The notes beneath the pieces are model-generated. The model ran no database searches. It worked only from the letters and a program-made list of their open reading frames with translations, and was not told the origin of the DNA. 33,912 nt of DNA. It comes from Pseudomonadales bacterium (GTDB lineage: Bacteria; Pseudomonadota; Gammaproteobacteria; Pseudomonadales; Azotimanducaceae). Below, piece after piece: positions 25,088-33,166 of this stretch. The stretch spans positions 1-33,912 of the forward strand of contig SLQW01000132.1 in the NCBI GenBank assembly GCA_007131295.1, in the 5' to 3' direction. Positions within the stretch are counted from its first letter, which is position 1. Each line of letters starts with the position of its first letter. The position numbers and the translations under genes were made by a program.

Positions 25088-25453
25088 ATGAGCACGGGCA
25101 AGAACAGCATCGACGAAGCGGCTCTCCGCACGACCCTGCTCGAGCAGCGTGCCATGCTGCTCGATCGCGTCCGGCGTTTGGACAAGGACGTGCATCATCG
25201 GGAGGAGCCGCTGCCGGCGGATTTCGCCGAGCAGGCCGTCGAACTCGAGAATCAGGAAGTGCTCGAAGCGCTAGATGAGGATGCCCGCCAGGAGCTGCGC
25301 CAGATTGACCGGGCGCTGCGACGCATGGACGAGGGCAGCTATGGCGAATGCGCCACCTGTGGCGCAGCGATCGCTCCGCAGCGGCTGCAGGCACTGCCAT
25401 GGGCAACACTCTGCATCGACTGTGCGTCTCTCGCCGAAAAGGGCGCCCCCTGA
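25088..25453 (+). CDS. DksA/TraR-type C4 zinc-finger protein
   Basis: A 121-aa protein of the DksA/TraR family, which binds the RNA polymerase secondary channel and modulates promoters with ppGpp. An N-terminal coiled-coil region precedes a complete zinc finger CATC...CIDC (C-x2-C-x17-C-x2-C). The tip region (LPADFAEQAVELENQEVLEAL) has acidic residues but not the exact DxxDxA of E. coli DksA, so it is a DksA-like paralogue rather than clearly DksA itself. GAGG (25079-25082) is 5 nt before ATG 25088, favouring that start; in-frame ATGs at 25064 and 25070 would add 6-8 residues. It converges with the small lipoprotein gene. Confidence 0.87.
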   Translation: MSTGKNSIDEAALRTTLLEQRAMLLDRVRRLDKDVHHREEPLPADFAEQAVELENQEVLEALDEDARQELRQIDRALRRMDEGSYGECATCGAAIAPQRLQALPWATLCIDCASLAEKGAP

Positions 25454-25485
25454 CCTGAAGCTGGCTAGCTCAGGGAGCGCGCACT

Positions 25486-25947
25486 TCAGCGCAGGTCGCG
25501 CAGCGCTGCCGCCTGCTCCTCGGTCAGGTAATCGAACTCGCCGAGGGGACAGCCCACGCCACGGCGAAAACCGAAGCCCTCGTCGACCAGTTCGTAGACG
25601 ATATCCAAAGAACACAGGCGCCCGCTGCGCGGCTCGTAGAGGAATCGACTGTGCCGCCGAATGCCCGGGCAGGGACGGGACAGGCGATTGCGCCAGACGT
25701 CGCCGCCGCCGACGTGGAACAGCAAGGTGTGGTTGCCGATGGGCTCGATCCTGCGAATACGGCGAACGTCTATGCAGCGCTGGGGAGCACCAGGCGGAAA
25801 CGCTTCATAAACTTCTTCGGCCGTGGCCATGGTCGCTTCCATCGCTTCATGCTCGCTATCCGACGCCTCGTCGACCCGACCAGCGCAGGCCGTGAGCGCG
25901 AGCACGAGGGCAAAAGCCACAAGGGCTCGCCAGGAAAAGGCAGACAT
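25486..25947 (-). CDS. Small lipoprotein, DUF6491-like
   Basis: A 153-aa protein with a lipoprotein signal and lipobox LTAC (C21). The mature part has CIDVRRIRRIEPIGNHTLLF, WRNRL, CPG, an LCSLD segment and a C-terminal CPLGEFDYLT, a spacing of cysteines and motifs I recall from DUF6491 proteins of gammaproteobacteria. Function is unknown. Of three nearby in-frame ATGs (25959, 25953, 25947) the last is favoured because GGAG lies 6 nt upstream. It lies between the DksA-type gene (convergent) and the esterase-like gene (upstream, same strand, 44 bp away). Confidence 0.7.
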   Translation of the reverse strand: MSAFSWRALVAFALVLALTACAGRVDEASDSEHEAMEATMATAEEVYEAFPPGAPQRCIDVRRIRRIEPIGNHTLLFHVGGGDVWRNRLSRPCPGIRRHSRFLYEPRSGRLCSLDIVYELVDEGFGFRRGVGCPLGEFDYLTEEQAAALRDLR

Positions 25948-25991
25948 CTTCATCTCCATGCCGGCCCCAGGCCGGCTGCATTTGCCTTCCT

Positions 25992-27188
25992 TCAACGAAG
26001 GCGGTCGACGGTAGCGAGAACGACCCGATTGAGACGGGATATCCTCAGGTCTCCCATAGGGGTTCCGACTCCGGAATTCAATGTCAGCCCGAGCGCGATG
26101 CGGCGCTCGGGATCGGCCCAGGCGCCTGACCCACCGAACCCGAAGTGCCCGAAACCCATCGGCACCCGGCGACCCGGCGCGAACACCCGATGATAGCCCA
26201 GCCGCCAGTGCATCGGCAGGAACAATACCCGATCCCGCTGCCAGCTCTGCACCTGGGCGATGGTGTCGACGCGCTCGCGAGTAAGCAAACGGACCCCATC
26301 CAGGACGCCACGCTCCGCGAGCATGGCGTAGACGCGCGCCAGCGAGCGCGCCGTGAACTGACCGTTGGCCGCCGGAATCTTCGCCATCACTGTTTCGTCG
26401 GCGTTCCAATCAAAAGGTTCCGTGAAAGGTGTCAGCGCGCTGCGAAACTCAGCGAAATCGATCCCGGCTCGGCACAGACCCGCGTGCACCCAGCGCCTCA
26501 GCGTGGCCCTGAGGCCGCGCTCGGAGACGCGCACGGGCAGCACGATGCCGTCGTTGTGGATGAGCCGGGCCCGCCTGCTAAGGGCCGCCTCCGGCAGGCC
26601 GATATACAGGCCGTCCAGCCCGAGCGGACCAGCAAGCTCGCTCGCCAGGAGCGCTTCGAGCGGCTGCTCACCGATGATTTCCGCCAGCCCCCCAGCCAGC
26701 CAGCCGTAAGTCAGCGCATGGTAGCCATGGGCCTGCCCCGGGGAATGCGCGGGCGTTGCTGCCACCAGCCGCGCCTTCATGCCCTCCCAGTCGAGCATGT
26801 GTCGTGGCGTGCGGGTGAGATCGCTCATGCGATAGAGGCCGGCCTGGTGACACAGCACGTGACGCAAAGTCATTTCGGCCTTGATGCCTGCGGCGAGTTC
26901 GGGCCAGAACTCGACCACGGGCCGGTCGAAGTCGATTCCGCGTTGTTCGAGCAGGACATGCAGCAGGGTCGAAAGCACGCCCTTCGTGGTCGAGAAAGAT
27001 GGAGCAACCGTGTCCTCGAGCCAGGGTCGGCCTTCGCGGTCACGGGTACCGCCCCAGACATCGACCACGCAGTGGCCCCGATGGTAAACACACACCGCCG
27101 CGCCGCCGGCTCCTCGACGCGGCAACTGTCGACTCAGCGCACCTGCAACGTCTGCCCAGGCCGGATGCACGTAGCCACTCAATGCCAT
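25992..27188 (-). CDS. Serine hydrolase, family VIII esterase / class C beta-lactamase-like
   Basis: A 398-aa protein of the beta-lactamase superfamily (PF00144 type). The nucleophile motif STTK is at 66-69 (SFSTTKG), the second element is GYHALTYGWLAG with Tyr at 156 (typical of family VIII esterases rather than the YxN of AmpC), and the third is FGHFGFGGSGAWADP, replacing KTG. No signal peptide is visible, so a cytosolic esterase is more likely than a beta-lactamase. The start is ATG 27188 with GGAG 5 nt upstream; the frame is open to 27344. It is divergent from the carotenoid oxygenase gene. The substrate is unknown. Confidence 0.87.
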   Translation of the reverse strand: MALSGYVHPAWADVAGALSRQLPRRGAGGAAVCVYHRGHCVVDVWGGTRDREGRPWLEDTVAPSFSTTKGVLSTLLHVLLEQRGIDFDRPVVEFWPELAAGIKAEMTLRHVLCHQAGLYRMSDLTRTPRHMLDWEGMKARLVAATPAHSPGQAHGYHALTYGWLAGGLAEIIGEQPLEALLASELAGPLGLDGLYIGLPEAALSRRARLIHNDGIVLPVRVSERGLRATLRRWVHAGLCRAGIDFAEFRSALTPFTEPFDWNADETVMAKIPAANGQFTARSLARVYAMLAERGVLDGVRLLTRERVDTIAQVQSWQRDRVLFLPMHWRLGYHRVFAPGRRVPMGFGHFGFGGSGAWADPERRIALGLTLNSGVGTPMGDLRISRLNRVVLATVDRLR

Positions 27189-27337
27189 GTCGACTCCAGC
27201 GTTGCGGCGAGCGCGCCATGCTGCCAGTAGCTCGGGCATGCTTCCAGCGGACGACCCAACCGGCACAGGTGCTGGCGATCCGTGCCACAACGGCATAGAT
27301 TGACCCTGACCGCCTGGCTGCCAAGGAATGACATCAG

Positions 27338-28747
27338 ATGGCACGACCGCTGCCTGATCACCCGCAACTGACCGGCAACTTCGCCCCGCTGCGCATGGAG
27401 TGCGACGCTCCGGACCTCATCGTTCACGGCGAGCTTCCGCGCGAACTCTGCGGCAGCTACTACCGCAACGGACCGGACCCTCAATACGCCCCAAGGGGTC
27501 AGCACCATTGGTTCGCGGGTGACGGCATGATCCACGCCTTCCACTTCCGCGATGGCCGGGTGGCCTACCGCAATCGCTGGGTGCGGACGCCCAAATGGGA
27601 CTGGGAACATGAGGCCGGCGAGGCCCTGTTCGCCCCCTTCGACCCTGCCAGCAGCGACCCGCGGGTCGCGGGGCGCGATTCCACCCTGGCGAATACGAAC
27701 ATCGTCTGGCACGGGAATCGCCTGCTGGCGCTCGAGGAAGCTCATGCGCCGTACGAAGTCGACCCGGAGACGCTGGAGTCCAAGGGCTACTGGACTTTCG
27801 ACGATCGCCTCGAAGGTCCCATGACCGCGCACCCGAAACTGGACCCGGAAACCGGGCAGATGCTCTTCTTCGGCTACATGGCCGCGGGTCCGTTCACGCC
27901 CGACATCGCCTGGCATGAAGTGGCTGCCGACGGCACGCTGACACGCTCGGAGACGTTCCAGGCACCGTTTCCGAGTATGGTTCATGACTTCGTCACCACC
28001 CGTGAGCACCTGATCTTCCCGATCTTCCCGCTCTCCGGCAGCCTCGAGCGCGCCATGCAGGGCCGGCCTCCTTTCGCCTGGGAGCCTGATCTGGGCAGCC
28101 ACATCGGCATCATGCGGCGCGACGGAAGCGCACGCGACATGCGCTGGTTCGAGCATGATCCCTGCTACGTCTTCCATCCCATGAACGCCTGGGCCGAGGG
28201 CGACAAGGTGATCGCGGACGTGATGAAGTTCGAACAGGCACCGCTGTTCCCGAATCCCGACGGCAGTCCTGGCGATCCGGCCAAGAGCCAGGCGCGCCTC
28301 ACCCGGTGGACCTTCGATCTGGCGGCCAACAGCAGCGCCGTCAGCGAAGAGGCACTAGACGATTTTGCCGGCGAATTTCCCCGCTTCGACGAACGCCGCG
28401 CAGGCCTCGCCTATCGGCACGGCTGGTTCGCCTGTACGCCTCCGGGCACCCGCGGCAGCCTGGGAGCCTTCACCGCCATTGCCCACATCGACCACGCCAC
28501 CGGCAGCCGCAAGGTTCACCGGCTGGATCCTGGCGACGGCGCTTCCGAACCGCTCTTCGTACCGCGCTCGGAGCAGGCACCGGAAGGCGACGGCTTCCTC
28601 CTTGCACTGGTGTTCCGCGCGGCGACGCTACGCAGCGAACTGCTCGTGTTCGATGCGCTGAATATCGATCGCGAGCCGCTCGCCCGCGTCGAACTGCCGC
28701 ATCGGGTACCCTACGGCTTCCACGGCAACTGGCGCCCAGCCGGCTGA
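27338..28747 (+). CDS. Carotenoid oxygenase family protein (RPE65/CCD type)
   Basis: A 469-aa seven-bladed beta-propeller iron(II) dioxygenase that cleaves a C=C bond in carotenoids, apocarotenoids or stilbenes. All four iron-binding histidines can be placed: H165 (TAHPKLDP), H216 (MVHDFVTT), H280 (VFHPMNAW) and H462 (GFHGNW). The N-terminal SYYRNGPDPQ and HHWFAGDGMIHAF blocks are typical. No signal peptide is seen. AAGGA lies about 9 nt before the ATG. No carotenoid biosynthesis genes are in the window, so a dietary or environmental carotenoid, or a lignostilbene-type substrate, is possible. Confidence 0.92.
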   Translation: MARPLPDHPQLTGNFAPLRMECDAPDLIVHGELPRELCGSYYRNGPDPQYAPRGQHHWFAGDGMIHAFHFRDGRVAYRNRWVRTPKWDWEHEAGEALFAPFDPASSDPRVAGRDSTLANTNIVWHGNRLLALEEAHAPYEVDPETLESKGYWTFDDRLEGPMTAHPKLDPETGQMLFFGYMAAGPFTPDIAWHEVAADGTLTRSETFQAPFPSMVHDFVTTREHLIFPIFPLSGSLERAMQGRPPFAWEPDLGSHIGIMRRDGSARDMRWFEHDPCYVFHPMNAWAEGDKVIADVMKFEQAPLFPNPDGSPGDPAKSQARLTRWTFDLAANSSAVSEEALDDFAGEFPRFDERRAGLAYRHGWFACTPPGTRGSLGAFTAIAHIDHATGSRKVHRLDPGDGASEPLFVPRSEQAPEGDGFLLALVFRAATLRSELLVFDALNIDREPLARVELPHRVPYGFHGNWRPAG

Positions 28748-28773
28748 CCCGACGCGGCCGGGCGACGTATCAT
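28744..28773 (+). promoter_or_regulatory. Candidate sigma-70 promoter of the CinA-type gene
   Basis: CTGACC (28744-28749; 4/6) spaced 18 bp from TATCAT (28768-28773; 5/6). The -35 overlaps the carotenoid oxygenase stop codon and the -10 lies 37 bp before the next start codon. Confidence 0.4.
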
Positions 28774-28809
28774 CACGCGGGCGCATCGCACTACCAACGA
28801 GGACTACGC

Positions 28810-29586
28810 ATGTCGCAAGCCGCCGCGGCGTCATCGGAAGCGGTCACCGCCTGCGTCCTGATCATCGGCAACGAGATCCTCTCCGGCCGTACCCAGGACG
28901 TGAACCTCGCCTTCATCGCACGTACGTTGAACGAGCGGGGCATCCAGGTTCGCGAGGCACGAACGATTCCGGACATCGAGGAAGTCATCGTCGATACGGT
29001 CAACGCCGTGCGCAGCCGCTTCGACTATGTATTTACCACCGGCGGCATCGGCCCGACCCACGACGACATCACGGCCGAGTGCGTCGCTCGTGCTTTCGGC
29101 GTACCGCTCATCATGCATCCGGATATCGAGGCGCGTATCCGCGGCTACGCCGCGCAGCGCGGCCTCGCACCCGATGTGATCCAGACCAGTCTGCGCATGG
29201 CGCGGGTTCCGGAGGGCGCCGACCTCATCGACACCGAAATCGGCGCCCCAGGGTTCCGCATCGGCAACGTCTATGTGATGGCGGGCATTCCGGCGGTGAT
29301 GCAGTCCATGATCAGTTTGCTGGCTCCAAAACTGAGCGGCTCGCTGCCGGTACGCTCGCGCAGCATCGGCGCCTTTCTCGGCGAGAGTCTGGTCGCCGAC
29401 CCCCTGCGAGCGATCCAGGACCGCAATCCCGAAGTCGACGTGGGCAGCTATCCGTTCTCCGAGAACGGCCGCTACGGCACCACCCTCGTGATCCGTGGCA
29501 CCGACGAGCAGCACCTCAACGCCGTCCTTGCCGAGATCCGCGCCATGCTAGACGGCCTCGGTGCGGAGACCCTGCAGCGCGATTGA
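28810..29586 (+). CDS. Competence/damage-inducible protein A-type protein (MoaB/MogA molybdopterin-binding domain)
   Basis: A 258-aa protein whose first 170 residues form the MoCF/CinA N-terminal domain: VLIIGNEILSGRTQDVN at the start and FTTGGIGPTHDDITAECVA in the middle. It lacks the C-terminal CinA nicotinamide-nucleotide amidase domain, so it belongs to the short form; in related proteins this domain is linked to ADP-ribose or pyrophosphate hydrolysis, but the role of the short form is unclear. AGGA is 6 nt before ATG 28810. The last codons overlap the start of the decayed peptidase reading frame, which suggests that a deletion joined the two genes here. Confidence 0.87.
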   Translation: MSQAAAASSEAVTACVLIIGNEILSGRTQDVNLAFIARTLNERGIQVREARTIPDIEEVIVDTVNAVRSRFDYVFTTGGIGPTHDDITAECVARAFGVPLIMHPDIEARIRGYAAQRGLAPDVIQTSLRMARVPEGADLIDTEIGAPGFRIGNVYVMAGIPAVMQSMISLLAPKLSGSLPVRSRSIGAFLGESLVADPLRAIQDRNPEVDVGSYPFSENGRYGTTLVIRGTDEQHLNAVLAEIRAMLDGLGAETLQRD

Positions 29587-30130
29587 GCGCTGCTTCGAGG
29601 CGACGAACTGGACATACAACCTGAAGGTGTTCGATCCGACCTGGTTCAGCAAACCGGGCGTCGATCTGCGCTAACGACTCGAGAAGCAGCTTGCGTTCAA
29701 GGGTGGCGAGCGCCTGGAATCGATCACCCGCGGCTACCTACGCTTCCTCGAACTCGGCGGGAAGCTCGAGTTTCAGGAACCGCGCCCCCGACTGATCCGG
29801 CGGCCGCTGACCGAAGGCATTCCCGTGATCACCGGACTCTCGGCGACCTACCTGTACGGAAGTGCCCGCGAGTGGGGCCCGAACGACGACTACGACGACA
29901 TTCGCGGCGATCCCTCCGGACACTTCGTGGCGCTGTCTGGCTACGACAAGCAGCGGCGCCTGGTGGATGTCTCAGATCCGCTGCTGCGCAATCCCATGAC
30001 TGAGAGTCAGCACTATCTGGTGGGCATCGAGCGCGTGATCGGCGCCATCATGCTCGGTGTGTTGACCCACGACGCGAATCTGTTGACGCTCGAACCGAAG
30101 CGCGAGCGGCCGAGGAAAACGCCCACGTGA
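29579..30130 (+). pseudogene. Remnant of a C39-like (papain-fold) peptidase of the RimK-associated operon
   Basis: In one frame the sequence reads AIERCFEATNWTYNLKVFDP, WFSKPGVDLR, then TAA (29672-29674), and continues RLEKQLAFKGGERLE, LIRRPLTEGIPVITGLSATY, GDPSGHFVALSGYD, VSDPLLRNP and DANLLTLEP to a TGA at 30128-30130. Reading through the stop gives a coherent protein resembling the C-terminal part of the GNAT/peptidase C39 proteins found beside RimK-family genes. The 5' part (any acetyltransferase domain and the catalytic Cys) is missing, because the frame enters the end of the cinA-like gene. The His (GHFVALSGYD) and Asp (SDPL) remain. A GTG at 29825 could start a 101-aa fragment without the Cys. 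The 4-nt GTGA overlap with the next gene is preserved. Confidence 0.72.
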
Positions 30131-31590
30131 GAATCCTGTTCGTCGTCGACACACCGAAGGACTGGCCGCTGGACATCGACGGCGTCGAAGTGATCGGGGC
30201 GAGACAGTACCTCACCGAGCCGGCCTGGACGGAACTGCGGCGGGCACGGGTCTTCAACCTCTGCCGTTCCTACGCCTATCAGAGCGTCGGCTACTACGTC
30301 TCGCTGCTGGCCGAGGCGCGCGGTCACCGGCCGTCACCGAGCCTCGCCACCATCCAGGACACCCGGTCCCGGACCGTGGTCCGGATGGCCTCGGAGGACC
30401 TCGAGGAACTGATCCAGCGCAGCCTCGGCAGCCTGCATTCCGACGAATTTGTGCTCTCGATCTACTTCGGTCGCAATCTGGCCAAGCGCCACGCGACGCT
30501 GGCCGCGCGGCTGTACGAACTGGCGGAGGCACCGCTGCTGCGCGCCCGCTTCGTCCGCCGCGAGCATTGGGAACTGGTGAGCCTGAAGCCGATCTCCGCC
30601 GATGCCGTTCCCCCGGAACACCACAAGTTCCTGGTTGGCGTCGCCGCGGAGTACTTCGCAGGCAGGCGGCCACCGACCCGGCGCCGATCGACGTCCCGCT
30701 ACGACCTGGCGATACTCGTCGATCCCGACGAGCCGGATCCGCCTTCCAACACCCGCGCACTTGCGCGCTTCGAGCGTGCCGCACGCAAAGTGGGGTTCGA
30801 ACCCGAGCGGATCACCCGCGAGGACTTCAGCCGCATCGCCGAGTTCGACGCGCTGCTCATACGTGCCACGACTTCGGTCAATCACTACACCTACCGCTTC
30901 GCCCAACGCGCGCAGGCGGAAGGGCTCGTGGTCATGGACGACCCGGGGTCGATCCTCCGCTGCACCAACAAGGTGTTCCTGGCGGAGCTGCTGCAGCGGT
31001 TGAAGATCCGCCAGCCGCGGACCGTCATCGTTCATCGTCGCAACGTCGACTCCGTCATCGACGAACTGCGCCTGCCCTGCGTCCTCAAGGCTCCCGACAG
31101 TGCCTTCTCCCGTGGCGTGCACAAAGTTGATTCTCGCGATGCCCTGGTGAGCATGGTGAAAGAACTGCTCGAGCGCTCCGAACTGATCGTCGCCCAGGAA
31201 TTCCTGCCCACCCGCTACGACTGGCGCGTCGGCATCGTCGACGGCAAGCCGCTGTACGTCTGCCGCTACTGGATGGCCAACCGCCACTGGCAGATCGTCA
31301 AGCACGACGCTTCCGGCAGGAAGGCCGAGGGCAACGCGGACACGCTGGCCGTGGCCGATGCGCCAAAAGAGGTGGTGCAGATGGCCCTGAAGGCGGCGAA
31401 CGCTATCGGCAAAGGCCTCTACGGCGTCGACATCAAGGAGTCGGAAGGCCGCTACTATGTCATCGAAGTGAACGACAACCCGAGCATCGATGCCGGCACC
31501 GAAGACAGCATCCTCAAAGACGCGCTGTATCTCGAGATCATGCGCACCTTTCTCGCGCGTGTGGAACGTCTGAAGCGCGGCGATGGCTGA
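30127..31590 (+). CDS. RimK-family ATP-grasp ligase with RimK-like N-terminal domain
   Basis: A 487-aa protein. The N-terminal half (MRILFVVDTPKDWPLDIDGV, FNLCRSYAYQSVGYYVSLLAEARG) is the domain specific to this RimK-related family; the C-terminal part, about 285-480, is an ATP-grasp fold (MDDPGSILRCTNKVFLAELL, LPCVLKAPDSAFSRGVHKV, AQEFLPTRYDWRVGIVDG, GVDIKES and the metal-binding VIEVNDNPSIDAG). ATP-grasp enzymes of the RimK type join an amino acid, often glutamate, to a carboxylate of a protein or peptide. The substrate here is unknown. The start is GTG 30127, overlapping the stop of the decayed peptidase; the 3' end overlaps the next small frame by 8 nt. Confidence 0.9.
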   Translation: MRILFVVDTPKDWPLDIDGVEVIGARQYLTEPAWTELRRARVFNLCRSYAYQSVGYYVSLLAEARGHRPSPSLATIQDTRSRTVVRMASEDLEELIQRSLGSLHSDEFVLSIYFGRNLAKRHATLAARLYELAEAPLLRARFVRREHWELVSLKPISADAVPPEHHKFLVGVAAEYFAGRRPPTRRRSTSRYDLAILVDPDEPDPPSNTRALARFERAARKVGFEPERITREDFSRIAEFDALLIRATTSVNHYTYRFAQRAQAEGLVVMDDPGSILRCTNKVFLAELLQRLKIRQPRTVIVHRRNVDSVIDELRLPCVLKAPDSAFSRGVHKVDSRDALVSMVKELLERSELIVAQEFLPTRYDWRVGIVDGKPLYVCRYWMANRHWQIVKHDASGRKAEGNADTLAVADAPKEVVQMALKAANAIGKGLYGVDIKESEGRYYVIEVNDNPSIDAGTEDSILKDALYLEIMRTFLARVERLKRGDG

Positions 31591-31789
31591 TTCCCTGCAC
31601 CTGTTTCAAGCCTTCGGCGACGAGCGCGCGGCGCTGGAAACCATCCTCGCTCAGGGCACCCTGGCCCGGCGCCTGCGCCGCGCCCTGGCATTGCCGTCAG
31701 AGCGACCGCCGGTGCGGGACGCGCTCTCCGAGGTCTATCGGAGCCTGGCCGATTGCCTGCGCACGGGGAGGCCTTTCCGTGTTCGCTGA
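31583..31789 (+). CDS. Small frame, possible remnant of a carboxylate-amine ligase (GCS2-like) C-terminus
   Basis: A 68-aa frame between two operon genes, overlapping RimK by 8 nt and the amidohydrolase gene by 11 nt. The segment ERAALETILAQGTLARRLRR resembles the C-terminal helix of glutamate-cysteine ligase-type (YbdK-like) enzymes, and such a gene is expected at this place in related operons. It has no strong Shine-Dalgarno (GAAGCGCGG before ATG). It could be a remnant left by an internal deletion, or a true small protein kept for translational coupling: the amidohydrolase Shine-Dalgarno lies inside it. The homology call is from pattern memory only. Confidence 0.4.
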   Translation: MADSLHLFQAFGDERAALETILAQGTLARRLRRALALPSERPPVRDALSEVYRSLADCLRTGRPFRVR

Positions 31790-32489
31790 CGTCGCCTTCG
31801 TCATGTCTTGCGAGCATGCCACCTGCGACGTGCCGAAGGCCTGGCGGCATCTGTTTCCGGACCCGACCCTGTTGCAAAGCCATCGCGGCTGGGACCCGGG
31901 TGCTGCCGCGGTGGCACGCTCCCTCGCGCGACGCCTGAAGGCACCTTTGATCCTCGGCCGGGTCACTCGCCTGCTCGCGGATGCGAACCGCTCCGCACAC
32001 CATCCACACGTTCACGGCGAGGCGGTTCGTCGCCTGCCCGAGCCGGAGCGCAGGGCAATTCTGGCCACCTGGCACGAACCTCATCAGCACGCCGTCATCG
32101 GCGCCGTCGAGATCGGGCTCGCTCAGGCGCGTCGCGTCGTCCACATCTCCTGCCACTCCTTCACACCGGTGCTCGACGGCCATACGCGCGCAACCGACAT
32201 CGGCCTCCTCTATGATCCCGGGCACGGCCAGGAACAGGAGCTGGCCCTCTCCTGGCAGCGCGCGCTAACTGCCGCAAGCGCACTGCGCACGCGCCGGAAT
32301 TATCCGTATCGCGGCAGGGATGACGGCATGACGCGGATCTGCCGACACCGTTTCGGCGACGCCTACCTGGGCCTGGAACTCGAACTCAATCAGGCGATGT
32401 TGACCGATAACGAGTTTCCCTCCGAGCTCCGCGCCTTGGTCTGCCGAGGCCTCATCGACGCCGTGGCCGAACTGACCGCTGCCGTCTGA
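31779..32489 (+). CDS. N-formylglutamate amidohydrolase family protein
   Basis: A 236-aa protein of the N-formylglutamate amidohydrolase family (zinc-dependent deformylase or amidase; classically the last step of histidine degradation). Motifs include FVMSCEHATCDVP near the start, SHRGWDPGAAAVA, RLLADANRSAHHP, VHISCHSFTPVLDG (metal histidine) and YLGLELELNQ (Glu). There are no hut genes around it; the neighbours are a RimK-type ligase and a peptidase remnant, so a role in a peptide or amide pathway is more likely than histidine use. The start is GTG 31779 with GGGGAGG 7 nt upstream. Confidence 0.88.
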   Translation: MFADVAFVMSCEHATCDVPKAWRHLFPDPTLLQSHRGWDPGAAAVARSLARRLKAPLILGRVTRLLADANRSAHHPHVHGEAVRRLPEPERRAILATWHEPHQHAVIGAVEIGLAQARRVVHISCHSFTPVLDGHTRATDIGLLYDPGHGQEQELALSWQRALTAASALRTRRNYPYRGRDDGMTRICRHRFGDAYLGLELELNQAMLTDNEFPSELRALVCRGLIDAVAELTAAV

Positions 32490-32604
32490 GCGCAGCGCTC
32501 TGAGGCAGGCCCGCGCCAGGTTGCGATCGCTGCGCCTTGGACTGGGACTCGGCGCCATCTGCAGCGATAATTGTCGGACCGAGTGCCGACCGGATAAGCA
32601 TGCG
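32490..32604 (+). promoter_or_regulatory. Gap with possible promoter of the SYLF-domain gene
   Basis: GATAAT at 32566-32571 is a good -10 (5/6); GGGACT at 32544-32549 is a poor -35 at 16-bp spacing. Nearby, GCGCAGCG just after the amidohydrolase stop can pair with CGCTGCGC about 30 nt downstream (8-bp stem, long loop). Both are tentative. Confidence 0.3.
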
Positions 32605-33147
32605 ATGATGGCAAAGACCGTTGCCGGCCTTGCGCTGCTGGCATTCGCGCTCATGGCTCCGGCAGCGAACGCCGCCAGCGCGGAAGTAATCGACGCCCGC
32701 GCCGACGCGGCGCTGGAACGCCTCTATGCGCAGACCGCCGAAGCGAAAGCGCTGGTGGAGCGTGCCGAAGGCGTGCTGATCTTCCCGCGGGTAATCAAGG
32801 CCGGTATCGGTATCGGCGGTGAGTACGGCGAAGGTGTACTGCGCATCGGCGGCGAGCCCGTGCAGTACTACAGCACCGCAGCGGCTTCCATCGGCTTTCA
32901 GCTCGGCGCCCAGGCCAAGGCCCAGTTTCTGCTGTTCATGACTCCGGAAGCGCTCGCTGGCTTCCAGGCGAAGGACGGCTGGGAGATCGGTGTCGACGGC
33001 AGCGTCACTCTGGTCCGCATCGGTGTCGGCGGCTCCATCGACACCACCACCGCACAGGCACCGGTGATCGGCTTTGTCCTCGCCGACCGTGGCCTGATGT
33101 ACGACCTCTCACTCAGCGGCTCGAAAATTTCGCGCATCGCACGCTGA
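32605..33147 (+). CDS. Secreted SYLF-domain lipid-binding protein (YSC84-like)
   Basis: A 180-aa protein with a signal peptide (to about ANA-AS) followed by a SYLF/YSC84 domain: AEGVLIFPRVIKAGIGIGGEYGEG, VQYYSTAAASIGFQLGAQA, VLADRGLMYDLSLSG and a C-terminal SKISRI. The eukaryotic version binds phosphoinositides and actin; the bacterial exported form is of unknown function, assumed to bind lipid or membrane. GGATAAG lies 6 nt before ATG 32605 (a second ATG follows at once). The next gene starts 19 bp later on the same strand. Confidence 0.88.
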   Translation: MMAKTVAGLALLAFALMAPAANAASAEVIDARADAALERLYAQTAEAKALVERAEGVLIFPRVIKAGIGIGGEYGEGVLRIGGEPVQYYSTAAASIGFQLGAQAKAQFLLFMTPEALAGFQAKDGWEIGVDGSVTLVRIGVGGSIDTTTAQAPVIGFVLADRGLMYDLSLSGSKISRIAR

Positions 33148-33166
33148 CCTGCACCTGGAGATCTGC

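Noticed and set aside
29825-30130. A 101-aa intact gene starting at GTG 29825
   Set aside because: It is the C-terminal part of a longer decayed frame, lacks a Shine-Dalgarno and lacks the catalytic Cys, so it was folded into the pseudogene.
30794-30804. GGTTCGAACCC, which looks like a tRNA T-arm
   Set aside because: It lies inside the RimK-family coding region in a well-conserved reading frame, and no acceptor, D or anticodon stems can be drawn around it.
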